From assembly GCA_023250585.1 (NCBI GenBank), contig JAHFAK010000011.1, positions 1 through 34,491 on the forward strand: a DNA stretch of 34,491 bases. The letters run 5' to 3'. This DNA comes from Deltaproteobacteria bacterium (GTDB lineage: Bacteria > Bdellovibrionota_F > JAHFAK01). A program made the translations under genes and the position numbers. This document shows positions 6,955-14,052 of the stretch, in pieces. Each line of letters begins with the position of its first letter. Positions within the stretch are counted from its first letter, which is position 1. The notes beneath the pieces were generated by a model that made no database searches, was not told where the DNA came from, and saw nothing but the letters and a program-made list of their open reading frames with translations.

Positions 6955-7575
6955 CTACAATTTGAAATTCGTCGAAGCAGTTGTTGAATGCTTAATCGTA
7001 AATGAATCTGAAGTTCCGTAAGCCATAATGATAGTATAGCTTGTTCCTTCTTTTAAAACTCTATCGCGTGAATCGCCGGAATTGAGAGGCATCGTAAATG
7101 CAATTTCCGTTGTTCCATTATTTTCTGTCCCACTTTTGTTGGTGAGATCATCAGTTCCGCCGGCTGCAGTATCGGCTTCGTGTGCGGTTGTTGCCGATCC
7201 ATAATCATCGCGCATAAAAACTTCACCATTTTCCACATATCCAATAATTATATTTGCATCTTTCATGCGGCTCGTTGGATCAAACCCAATTGCAACCCAT
7301 CCGGTTGTTGGAGCGCCGAGTTTTACTGAAATATTTGAATCCACGATTTTCCATTTAATAGTAAAATCATCTTTTGTTTGTGTTTTAAAACCATCAGCGT
7401 CAGTGGTTGTTGTGTCTGTATCGGTCGTTGTTGTAGCGGTTGTTGCAGAATCATTCGTTGAGTTTGTTGCCGTTGTATCATCTGTAGCTGAGGTGTCATC
7501 TTCTGCAGTATCGCATCTATTAATAGCAACGATGAGAAGCAGACTGCTTAAAAATATCGTAAAATTTTTTCTCAT
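6955..7575 (-). CDS. Exported DOMON-domain protein with Thr/Asp-rich linker
   Basis: The 206-aa protein has an N-terminal hydrophobic signal (residues 4-17) ending near C21 (AINRC). That is a poor lipobox because of the Arg before Cys, so lipidation is uncertain. Residues 24-60 are a low-complexity Thr/Asp/Ala linker. Residues 65-206 form a DOMON beta-sandwich with GWVAIGFDPTSRMKDANIII, then GEVFMRDDYG and TTEIAFTMPLNSGD. DOMON domains bind haem or sugars in extracytoplasmic redox proteins. AAGGAG precedes the ATG. It is the last gene of a three-gene minus-strand operon and a paralogue of the adjacent 7744-8253 gene; the two are separated by a palindromic repeat. Confidence 0.75.
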   Translation of the reverse strand: MRKNFTIFLSSLLLIVAINRCDTAEDDTSATDDTTATNSTNDSATTATTTTDTDTTTTDADGFKTQTKDDFTIKWKIVDSNISVKLGAPTTGWVAIGFDPTSRMKDANIIIGYVENGEVFMRDDYGSATTAHEADTAAGGTDDLTNKSGTENNGTTEIAFTMPLNSGDSRDRVLKEGTSYTIIMAYGTSDSFTIKHSTTASTNFKL

Positions 7576-7592
7576 CTATTTCTCCTTCTATA

Positions 7593-7743
7593 GGAACCTC
7601 TGAAAAAGGTCCATCTGTGTCGTTGCACACAAGAGTCACAACCCTCACATACTACCGGAGTATGCTCCGGTTATGACTTTGCGTGCGCCTTACATCTGGA
7701 CCTTTTTGAGAGGTTCCATTAAATATGAGTTTTTCAGAGAGTC
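7593..7743 (-). repeat. 150-bp imperfect palindromic dispersed repeat, copy 1
   Basis: Read on the minus strand, this unit starts at the base after the TAA of the upstream DOMON gene and ends with AGAGGTTCC, 18 bases before the ATG of the next gene. Positions 7593-7717 form a long hairpin: GGAACCTCT and AGAGGTTCC are the termini, AAAGGTCC/GGACCTTT lie inside them, and CCGGAG/CTCCGG is near the tip. It is about 84% identical by eye to 22536-22683, in the same orientation relative to the gene before it. Confidence 0.85.
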
Positions 7744-8253
7744 TTATAATGTAATAGTGACTTTTGCTTTCTTTTTATGTTTTTTGGTAAATGAATCATC
7801 TTCTCCCGTTGCTAAAAGTATTTTGTATTCTTTTCCAGGGATAAGTTTTTGATCATATTTGTCGCCTGAATCAAGTGGAATAGAAAATTCAATCGTTGTT
7901 GTTCCATTTGTTTCACTGCCCTTTTTGGTAAGAATATTGTCTTGTCCCCCGAGTTCTACATCGGCGCTATGTCTTTTTTCTTTTGTTCCAAAATCATCAC
8001 GAATAAAAACGTTTCCATCTTTTACATACCCAATAATAATGTTTGCGTCCCTCATGACTTTTGATGGATTAAAACCAACGCCAATCCACCCAGTCGTGGC
8101 TGCTGAGAGTTTGATCACAAGATTTTGCGCCTCGACTTTCCATTCGAACGCAATATCTTTTGCGACAACTTTTTTTAATGAATCCTTTTTAGCGTCTTCT
8201 GCAAAAGCTGTAAGAGAATATACTAAAAAAAATACGAATATTATTTTTTTCAT
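7744..8253 (-). CDS. Periplasmic DOMON-domain protein
   Basis: The 169-aa protein starts at the ATG at 8253, preceded by GAGG; a GTG six bases upstream overlaps the ribosome site and is rejected. Residues 1-19 are a signal peptide ending in TAFA. The remainder is a single DOMON domain with GWIGVGFNPSKVMRDANIII, then GNVFIRDDFG, GSETNGTTTIEFSIPLDSGD and LLATGEDDSF. It is clearly paralogous to the DOMON protein encoded downstream but lacks the Thr-rich linker, and it has a basic C-terminus (KKHKKKAK). It follows the beta-barrel gene by 8 bp in one operon. A haem- or ligand-binding role at the cell envelope is inferred from the family. Confidence 0.8.
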   Translation of the reverse strand: MKKIIFVFFLVYSLTAFAEDAKKDSLKKVVAKDIAFEWKVEAQNLVIKLSAATTGWIGVGFNPSKVMRDANIIIGYVKDGNVFIRDDFGTKEKRHSADVELGGQDNILTKKGSETNGTTTIEFSIPLDSGDKYDQKLIPGKEYKILLATGEDDSFTKKHKKKAKVTITL

Positions 8254-8261
8254 AGACACCT

Positions 8262-9041
8262 CTAATCATCACCAAAATCAAAATGACGTTTGATATTAAA
8301 ACCAACAAAGATTCGATTTGTATCAGTGCCGAGCATCATGCGTCTCGTGCCTAATTCAATTGTATTACCTGCTTCGAGTACAAATTGATGTCCATATGTG
8401 AGAGCTCCTATTCCAAATGAATAGGTATCTTTGTCCTTTACATACTTTGTTATGCCAATATCTTTATCGAGTACGGGAAAATATTCTCCAAAAACACTGA
8501 GTGATTGAAGCATTCCATGATCTTCAATGATGTTGATATTAATGCCAAAGCCCAGTCCTGGCCTTTCATTGAAGCTATCGTAGCCGACATTTGCAATTCC
8601 TCGTACTTTTTTTATCAAAGGATCAGGCAATGATTGCAGTGAGCCAAGTATAAAAATTGAGTTCTGATGAGTCGTAAGATCGGTTGGTTCAAAATTGAGA
8701 TACTGAACATCTATTTGTGTTTCAATAAAAGCTTGTGGAAAGGAAAATGCATAACCGGTGCCGAGTGCTAATTCTTTTTCTGAAGTTATATAGGAATAAT
8801 CGAGTGTGAATGAAAGTTTTTTCCAGGCAACGTATTGAAAGCCTAAAAGAACATTTGCGCTTGAAATATTAAATGGATTATCATTCGGATGATCAAAATG
8901 ATGAACGAGATTAAATACTCCTTCGTTGGCTTCAATGCTTATAGGAGTTTTTAGATTAGGCATCTCTTGATTAAAGCCGAAAGCAGTGGAAGAAAAAAAT
9001 ACGACACTGACAAAAAAAATAATCCATGAAAATTTGTTCAT
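8262..9041 (-). CDS. Outer-membrane beta-barrel protein, DUF5777-like
   Basis: The 259-aa protein has a signal peptide (1-22, ending STAFG) and alternating aromatic beta strands throughout. It ends HFDFGDD rather than in the usual terminal Phe. The segment SFGIGALTYGHQFVLEAGN followed by IELGTRRMMLGTDTNRIFVGFNI resembles the DUF5777 beta-barrel family, which accompanies extracytoplasmic redox proteins. It is first in an operon with two DOMON proteins, so a surface or outer-membrane partner for them is plausible. No Shine-Dalgarno sequence is visible, and the promoter predicts an almost leaderless message. Confidence 0.7.
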   Translation of the reverse strand: MNKFSWIIFFVSVVFFSSTAFGFNQEMPNLKTPISIEANEGVFNLVHHFDHPNDNPFNISSANVLLGFQYVAWKKLSFTLDYSYITSEKELALGTGYAFSFPQAFIETQIDVQYLNFEPTDLTTHQNSIFILGSLQSLPDPLIKKVRGIANVGYDSFNERPGLGFGININIIEDHGMLQSLSVFGEYFPVLDKDIGITKYVKDKDTYSFGIGALTYGHQFVLEAGNTIELGTRRMMLGTDTNRIFVGFNIKRHFDFGDD

Positions 9042-9052
9042 ATATTCATTTG

Positions 9053-9081
9053 ATTGTATGATGAATGAGATTTCGAATCAA
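9053..9081 (-). promoter_or_regulatory. Promoter of the beta-barrel/DOMON operon
   Basis: On the minus strand, TTGATT (9081-9076) and TACAAT (9058-9053) are 17 bp apart. The predicted start at about 9046 is only five bases before the ATG at 9041, and there is no ribosome site, so the mRNA looks near-leaderless. Confidence 0.55.
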
Positions 9082-9116
9082 TAGTGCTTTTGGATAGAGT
9101 ACGAGTTCTAACCCTT

Positions 9117-9135
9117 CCATTAACTGAGCCATTAC
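9117..9135. repeat. 19-bp dispersed sequence, copy 2
   Basis: This copy is identical to 4779-4797 (CCATTAACTGAGCCATTAC). It lies between two divergent promoters, upstream of both -35 elements, which is a suitable place for a shared regulator site. Confidence 0.6.
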
Positions 9136-9154
9136 CACGAATTTACTTATTGTT

Positions 9155-9183
9155 TTGATTTTTGGACTAGTTATTTTTATACT
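9155..9183 (+). promoter_or_regulatory. Promoter of the subtilase-like/MlaC fusion gene
   Basis: TTGATT (9155-9160) and TATACT (9178-9183) are 17 bp apart. The predicted start near 9190 lies about five bases before the ATG at 9195, and no Shine-Dalgarno sequence is present. Confidence 0.5.
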
Positions 9184-9194
9184 TCATTATAAAT

Positions 9195-11417
9195 ATGGAT
9201 AAGAAATTTTTTTCTAGTAAACTATTGCTCTTGATCTTTTTCTGTCTCGGTATTCCTATGCAAGCTAATGCTCAACGACTTCCCGTCAATACTATATCTC
9301 AAATGCGCGAAGGCTTTATTCCCGGTTTTCATGAAGCGCTTAAAGAATACACCGGCGAAGGAATTTCAATTTATTATGTAACCAAGGAAAAAGCAGATCT
9401 TAATTTTTTAAAAACCATTGATAAACCATCCATAAAAAATATACAGACAATCATTGATAAAGGTCCAAAGTATGTAAATTTCCTTTTTAATTCACTCTTT
9501 TCTCCTGATGCAGTCATTAAATTTTTAACGTTTGATGATTTGGAAAAAGGAGAAGATAAAAAAATTCTCCATGCAGTTATCGTTATAGAAGATATCGAGC
9601 ATTTTATTGAAGAAGCAACGCGGTTTAAAGAACAGCTTCTGCAGTTAGCACAAAAAAATGTTGTCATCGTTCCTTATACTCAAGCCTTGGTCACCGTACT
9701 TACCAGTTTAGATTTAGTAGATAAAGTTCTGATTACAGCTCCATTTGATGCTGAGAAATTTTCTCCTGTTGTACAGAGTGATGTGTTGAATATTGATATT
9801 GATATTTTTACTCCGACGATTTCCTCATCGCTTATTTTTTTGAAGGATATGGATGAAGAAGAAAAAACTGAAAAGATTCAAAAGTATCAACGATCAACTA
9901 TTCATGCAGCTTTGCTCGCATCGGGAGCAAGTCTCGTATTGGAAAAAGTCAAAAAAGATAAAGTTATTAATCCTATCAGAGATACAAAAGCTCTTCTTTG
10001 GAAACATACTAAAAAAATGTGGTTTCCTCCTGAAGATCATATTGTTTACTTTGATATGAATAAACACCAATACCAATCTAATGAAGCAGTGAAAAATGTT
10101 ATTCCTCTTTTAGATAGTGCAGCGGCATTAGATTTGCCCATGGAAGATCATTACCTCAAAGCCATGCAGATTGATAAAGCCCACAGTAGCGCGTCGGGAA
10201 AGGATGTTAAAGTAGCAATTATTGATCACTCATTTATCAAAGAGAGTAGTTCAATGATGCCTTCTATTATTTTGCATGAAATAATGGGCAAAGAAAAGCC
10301 TGCGCAACTTCCTGGACCAGGATTTTTATTGAGCCAAGAACTTATAAAAATAGCTCCTGGCGTGCAAATTATTGCTCTCGAAAGTAGCAGTTCAAGCGAT
10401 GAGCTGAGAAAAGCAATTGAGCGAGCTATCGAGCTCATGGCTAATATTGTTGTGATTCGTGATCTTCCTAAAAATATTGCCAAGGATCTTGTGCCAACAT
10501 TACAAAAACTTCATGATAAAGGAGTTCTTCTCGTTACTCCTTCATATTGTGGCCCTCAAAAAGATTTTACTGTTTTTGAGATATTTAATTCCGGAAGCTC
10601 GTTCGTTCAAGACAAGGTATGCGGTGAAAAAAATGAAATCAAAGTAACGGTAGATACTTTGGTTTTACCCGCTGATGGAATACGACAAGATTTTCCGTAC
10701 GTCAGAGCAACTGAAAATATGAATAGACTTTCTTCTACAGCGATTATAGCAGGCGTGACGGCAATGATGCTTGAAATGAAAAATGATATTAAAAACAGTG
10801 AAGTCAAAAAAGTATTGAGCAGCGCCCAACAAGAATTTGGATTTGGTAACACATTACTTGATGCACAAAAAGTACTCGAAGAAGTTGATCAACTGAAAAA
10901 GAAAAATGACCTTGAGAGTTATTCAGATAAAATGAAAAAAAATATTGAAAATCTCATCGCAGTAAAAGATCAAAAAAGTTTACGAGAGCAACTCAAAGAG
11001 AGTTTTTCTTTTACCTATATGAGTAAACTTGCACTTGGTAATCATTGGGATACTTTAACAGAAAAAGAGAAAGAGGATTTTCTATCCTTACTGAGAGAAA
11101 ATATTCTCCAAGGTCTTGTGAAGGTAATTTTACAAAAGGAACGTTCAATTAATGTTAAAGGCTCTGTTATTAAAGGCGATATGGCTACCGTAAAAGCATA
11201 TGTGAAACAAAAAGAAGTGGATATTGAGTTCCAATTCCAATTTGTAAAGCTCGAAGGCAAATGGCTTCTTTATAATGTTATTGTGGATAATGCGAGCTTA
11301 CTTGATCGTTATAAGCAAGATTTCCAAGAATATATGAAAAAAAATAGCTTCGAAGCCTTACTCGATAAAATGAGAAAAAATCTTGAAAATGTATCTAATT
11401 CTGTCAATCCAAAATAA
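9195..11417 (+). CDS. Exported fusion: degenerate subtilase-like region plus MlaC-like domain
   Basis: The 740-aa protein has a signal peptide (1-26, ending ANA). Residues 30-320 are of unknown type. Residues about 325-565 follow the subtilisin (S8) order: GKDVKVAIIDHSF (D344) matches the Asp block, RLSSTAIIAGVTAMMLE (511-527) the Ser block, and EFGFGNTLLDAQKVLE the C-terminal strand. The His block is replaced by LPGPGFLLSQELIKIAP, and the usual AGN oxyanion motif reads TPSYCG, so protease activity is doubtful. Residues 600-735 match MlaC/Ttg2D phospholipid-binding proteins (FTYMSKLALGNHWDTLTEKE, then GKWLLYNVIVDNASLLDRYKQDF). The MlaC part suggests lipid transfer across the periplasm. No mla genes are nearby. 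Confidence 0.7.
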   Translation: MDKKFFSSKLLLLIFFCLGIPMQANAQRLPVNTISQMREGFIPGFHEALKEYTGEGISIYYVTKEKADLNFLKTIDKPSIKNIQTIIDKGPKYVNFLFNSLFSPDAVIKFLTFDDLEKGEDKKILHAVIVIEDIEHFIEEATRFKEQLLQLAQKNVVIVPYTQALVTVLTSLDLVDKVLITAPFDAEKFSPVVQSDVLNIDIDIFTPTISSSLIFLKDMDEEEKTEKIQKYQRSTIHAALLASGASLVLEKVKKDKVINPIRDTKALLWKHTKKMWFPPEDHIVYFDMNKHQYQSNEAVKNVIPLLDSAAALDLPMEDHYLKAMQIDKAHSSASGKDVKVAIIDHSFIKESSSMMPSIILHEIMGKEKPAQLPGPGFLLSQELIKIAPGVQIIALESSSSSDELRKAIERAIELMANIVVIRDLPKNIAKDLVPTLQKLHDKGVLLVTPSYCGPQKDFTVFEIFNSGSSFVQDKVCGEKNEIKVTVDTLVLPADGIRQDFPYVRATENMNRLSSTAIIAGVTAMMLEMKNDIKNSEVKKVLSSAQQEFGFGNTLLDAQKVLEEVDQLKKKNDLESYSDKMKKNIENLIAVKDQKSLREQLKESFSFTYMSKLALGNHWDTLTEKEKEDFLSLLRENILQGLVKVILQKERSINVKGSVIKGDMATVKAYVKQKEVDIEFQFQFVKLEGKWLLYNVIVDNASLLDRYKQDFQEYMKKNSFEALLDKMRKNLENVSNSVNPK

Positions 11418-11432
11418 ATGTCCTCCTAATCC

Positions 11433-11461
11433 TTGACATGCAGAGCATTTACTGTTAGGAA
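11433..11461 (+). promoter_or_regulatory. Possible promoter of the rpsL operon
   Basis: A perfect TTGACA (11433-11438) is followed after 17 bp by the weak -10 candidate TAGGAA (11456-11461). The start would lie about 35 bases before the rpsL ATG. Only the -35 element is convincing. Confidence 0.35.
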
Positions 11462-11502
11462 AGTCACCTTTTATATTATGATGTTGTATAAGGAGATTTT
11501 TC

Positions 11503-11874
11503 ATGCCGACAGTAAATCAGCTAGTGCGCAAAGGAAGACGAAAAGTTCACAATAAAACGCGGTCCCCGGCTCTTAAAGAAAGTCCACAAAAAAGAGGCGT
11601 GTGTGTTCGTGTTTATACAACAACACCTAAAAAACCAAATTCGGCACTCCGAAAAGTTGCTCGTGTTCGTCTAACCAATGGATTCGAAGTAACAAGTTAT
11701 ATTCCTGGCGTAGGCCATAACCTTCAGGAACACTCGGTTGTTTTAATCCGAGGAGGAAGAGTTAAAGATTTGCCGGGAGTTCGCTATCATATTGTTCGTG
11801 GTTCTTTAGACGCTACAGGAGTTCAGGATAGAAAACAAAGTCGTTCAAAATATGGAGCAAAGAAAAACAAATAA
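11503..11874 (+). CDS. rpsL: Ribosomal protein S12
   Basis: S12 is part of the decoding centre of the 30S subunit. The 123-aa product has the usual length and the conserved [18 protein letters not shown] and [17 protein letters not shown] blocks, with the Lys residues whose mutation gives streptomycin resistance in other bacteria in the wild-type state. AGGAG lies 8 bases before the ATG. It is the first gene of the str operon, 25 bp ahead of rpsG. Confidence 0.98.
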   Translation: MPTVNQLVRKGRRKVHNKTRSPALKESPQKRGVCVRVYTTTPKKPNSALRKVARVRLTNGFEVTSYIPGVGHNLQEHSVVLIRGGRVKDLPGVRYHIVRGSLDATGVQDRKQSRSKYGAKKNK

Positions 11875-11899
11875 GGTTATGTTAAGGAGATAAATAATT

Positions 11900-12373
11900 A
11901 TGCCAAGACGACGAGAAGTTGCAAAACGGACCATTTTAGAAGACCCAAAATATAAGAGTAAACTTGTTGCAAAGTTTATTAACAGTCTTATGATAGGCGG
12001 GAAAAAGAGTGTTGCTCGCGGGCTTCTTTATAATGCTCTTTCTATACTCGGTACAAAACTTAAAAATGAAGATTCTCTTAAGGTTTTAACAAAAGCAATT
12101 GATAATATAAAACCAGTTATCGAAGTAAAATCACGTCGTGTTGGTGGATCGAACTATCAAGTTCCCGTAGAAATTCGGGGATCACGCCGTGAAGCACTTG
12201 CCATTCGTTGGGCTATTCAATATGCACAACAAAGAGGCGGCAAATCAATGGAAGAAAAGCTTGCCGCTGAACTTGAGGATGCTTATCATAATAAAGGATC
12301 TGCAATTAAGAAAAAAGAAGATACTCATAAAATGGCCGAAGCAAATAAAGCTTTTGCACATTTTAGATGGTAA
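11900..12373 (+). CDS. rpsG: Ribosomal protein S7
   Basis: S7 nucleates assembly of the 30S head and contacts the E site. The 157-aa product starts [10 protein letters not shown] and keeps [26 protein letters not shown] and the [15 protein letters not shown] ending. AAGGAG precedes the ATG. The last 42 coding bases plus 17 downstream bases (12332-12390) are duplicated at 13832-13890 beyond an inserted ATPase gene, so rpsG is separated from fusA, its normal operon partner. Confidence 0.98.
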   Translation: MPRRREVAKRTILEDPKYKSKLVAKFINSLMIGGKKSVARGLLYNALSILGTKLKNEDSLKVLTKAIDNIKPVIEVKSRRVGGSNYQVPVEIRGSRREALAIRWAIQYAQQRGGKSMEEKLAAELEDAYHNKGSAIKKKEDTHKMAEANKAFAHFRW

Positions 12374-12390
12374 CCATATTTCCTCGACTG
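12332..12390 (+). repeat. Direct repeat, rpsG 3' end (intact-gene copy)
   Basis: This 59-bp segment matches 13832-13890 with a single difference (position 12383 C, 13883 T), which lies outside the coding part. The offset is exactly 1500 bp. Similarity stops abruptly at both ends. Confidence 0.9.
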
Positions 12391-12430
12391 CGACACAATT
12401 TACTCAATACGTGTTTTGTCTAAGATACAA

Positions 12431-13705
12431 TCATGAGTTTTCCAAAATAAACTCATCAGCTGAAAGGATTTTAATAGTTTTATTTTCTAATTCAATTGTA
12501 TCATTTTCATTATAAGTAATTATATATCCGTTTTGTTTTTTCATTTCATTCATAAAATGCATAAGTGAATTAATTTCTCTTTTTTTTGTTTTTTCATTTT
12601 CCATGCTATATGAAGCTTGATATAGATTTTTATTATCAAAAAAATCAACTTCATACTTTTCTCGTAAATAAAAAACGTTATCATTTTTATTAATTAAATA
12701 ATTTAATATTATTTGTTCAAATTCTTTTGATATAGAATCTATTGGAAATGTCCCTAATTGTAAAAACCCATTATCGGTTACATAAAGTTTTTTTGCCGAC
12801 TTAAGCTGCTCTTTTATTTTAAAATGAAATTTATCAATTGTTTTTACAATAAAAGCATCTTCAAAGTATCTAAGATATTCCTTTATTGTTTTATCGTTTA
12901 TATTTAATGCATTTGAAAGTAATTTATAATTTATAAGACCACAGGCATTAGACATAATATAATAAAATACTTTTTCTATATCATAATGATGCCGAATCTG
13001 ATATCTTGGAATTATGTCATGAAAAATTATACTTTTTGCATAACTAATCAGAATTTCTTTTTTAATGCTTTCATTGTTTTCATAAAAAACTTCAAAAAAG
13101 CCACCCCACTTTAAATATTCATCAAATGCTCTTCTTATATCAATTTTATTTTTAATTCTTTGAATTTCATCTTTGTGCTCAATGCCTTTATAATTTAAAA
13201 ATTCTCGGAAATTAAAGGAGCTTAAACTAATATTTAAACAACGACCAGTTAAAAGTGTATGTAAATCACTTGATAAAAGAGAAGAATTTGATCCGGTTAC
13301 AACAAACTTAACATTTTGAGTTTCATATTTATTTTTAACAAATACTTGCCAATTCTCGAAAAATTGAACTTCATCGATAAAAAAATAAATTTTTCCTTGT
13401 GGATTTGCAATTTTTATATATTCATCAAATATATGGTTTAAGTAATTGATATTTTGTTTATGCTGAATAAAGAATGGATGCTCAAGATTTAAAAATAAAA
13501 TATTTTTAGAATTTACTCCTGCTTCTATTAAATGATTTATAGCCTGTTTTAAAAGTGTGCTTTTACCGCATCTTCTTATACCCGATATTGTAATAATTTG
13601 TTTGGGCTCTAAAAACGCAATAAGATCTTTCAATTTTTCCCTAATAATTCCTGCTTGAATCTTGTTTTGCCAATGTAAATTTTGTTCTACTAATACATTT
13701 TTCAT
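12431..13705 (-). CDS. AAA-family ATPase with DUF4143-type C-terminus
   Basis: The 424-aa protein starts at the ATG at 13705 (GGAG six bases upstream; the frame also extends to a TTG at 13717). The Walker A motif is SGIRRCGKST (41-50), Walker B is IYFFIDEVQ (106-114), and the sensor-like strand is FVVTGSNSSLL (135-144). The C-terminal half has a winged-helix region (NALNINDKTIKEYLRYFEDAF) and a nuclease-fold-like YEVDFF/LYQASYS segment, as in the DUF4143 family. These stand-alone ATPases are common in archaea and host-associated bacteria, and their role is unsettled. The gene has a consensus promoter of its own, faces rpsG, and is flanked by direct repeats of the rpsG end. It is more AT-rich than its neighbours. 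Confidence 0.85.
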   Translation of the reverse strand: MKNVLVEQNLHWQNKIQAGIIREKLKDLIAFLEPKQIITISGIRRCGKSTLLKQAINHLIEAGVNSKNILFLNLEHPFFIQHKQNINYLNHIFDEYIKIANPQGKIYFFIDEVQFFENWQVFVKNKYETQNVKFVVTGSNSSLLSSDLHTLLTGRCLNISLSSFNFREFLNYKGIEHKDEIQRIKNKIDIRRAFDEYLKWGGFFEVFYENNESIKKEILISYAKSIIFHDIIPRYQIRHHYDIEKVFYYIMSNACGLINYKLLSNALNINDKTIKEYLRYFEDAFIVKTIDKFHFKIKEQLKSAKKLYVTDNGFLQLGTFPIDSISKEFEQIILNYLINKNDNVFYLREKYEVDFFDNKNLYQASYSMENEKTKKREINSLMHFMNEMKKQNGYIITYNENDTIELENKTIKILSADEFILENS

Positions 13706-13746
13706 GCAGTACTCCAAATAATTACATTTTTCGTATTATAACTACT

Positions 13747-13776
13747 ATTATATACGATTTTTTCGGACTATGTCAA
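13747..13776 (-). promoter_or_regulatory. Consensus promoter of the ATPase gene
   Basis: On the minus strand, TTGACA (13776-13771) and TATAAT (13752-13747) are both perfect matches, 18 bp apart. The predicted leader of about 35 bases contains GGAG before the ATG at 13705. This is the best promoter match in the window. Confidence 0.75.
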
Positions 13777-13831
13777 ATTTTATTCCTGACTTACAGAACG
13801 AAAATAGGTACTATCCCACGCATTCATCAAC

Positions 13832-13890
13832 ATGGCCGAAGCAAATAAAGCTTTTGCACATTTTAGATGGTAACCATATTTCTTCGACTG
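13832..13890 (+). pseudogene. Displaced copy of the rpsG 3' end
   Basis: The segment holds the last 13 codons and stop of S7 ([13 protein letters not shown]) plus 17 bases of downstream sequence, repeated 1500 bp from the intact copy. No upstream rpsG sequence is recognisable. It marks the far edge of the ATPase cassette. Confidence 0.9.
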
Positions 13891-14052
13891 AGACTCAAAA
13901 GTCCCATTTTTATTCTACAAATTTTCTTTGTTTTTATAGGTAATAGTATAAAAATATAATAATATTAAAAACTTAGACTTTTTAAATTTTGTGGTATTTA
14001 TTTTGCATATCTAAATTAAAAAGAACATGTTAATAACTTATTGAGGTATTGT

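Larger units (their letters stand above)
13706..14052. other. Intergenic region with a cassette boundary
   Basis: This 347-bp region has no gene. It contains the ATPase promoter (13747-13776), the displaced rpsG 3' end (13832-13890), and then about 160 bp of AT-rich sequence before the protease gene. A TTGCAT at 14003-14008 could serve as a -35 element for the protease, but I see no convincing -10. Confidence 0.7.

Noticed and set aside
12332-13890. Reading the rpsG repeats as transposon target-site duplications
   Set aside because: At 59 bp they are far longer than the usual 2-14 bp, and there are no terminal inverted repeats or transposase. The ATPase is not a transposition protein of a type I recognise.
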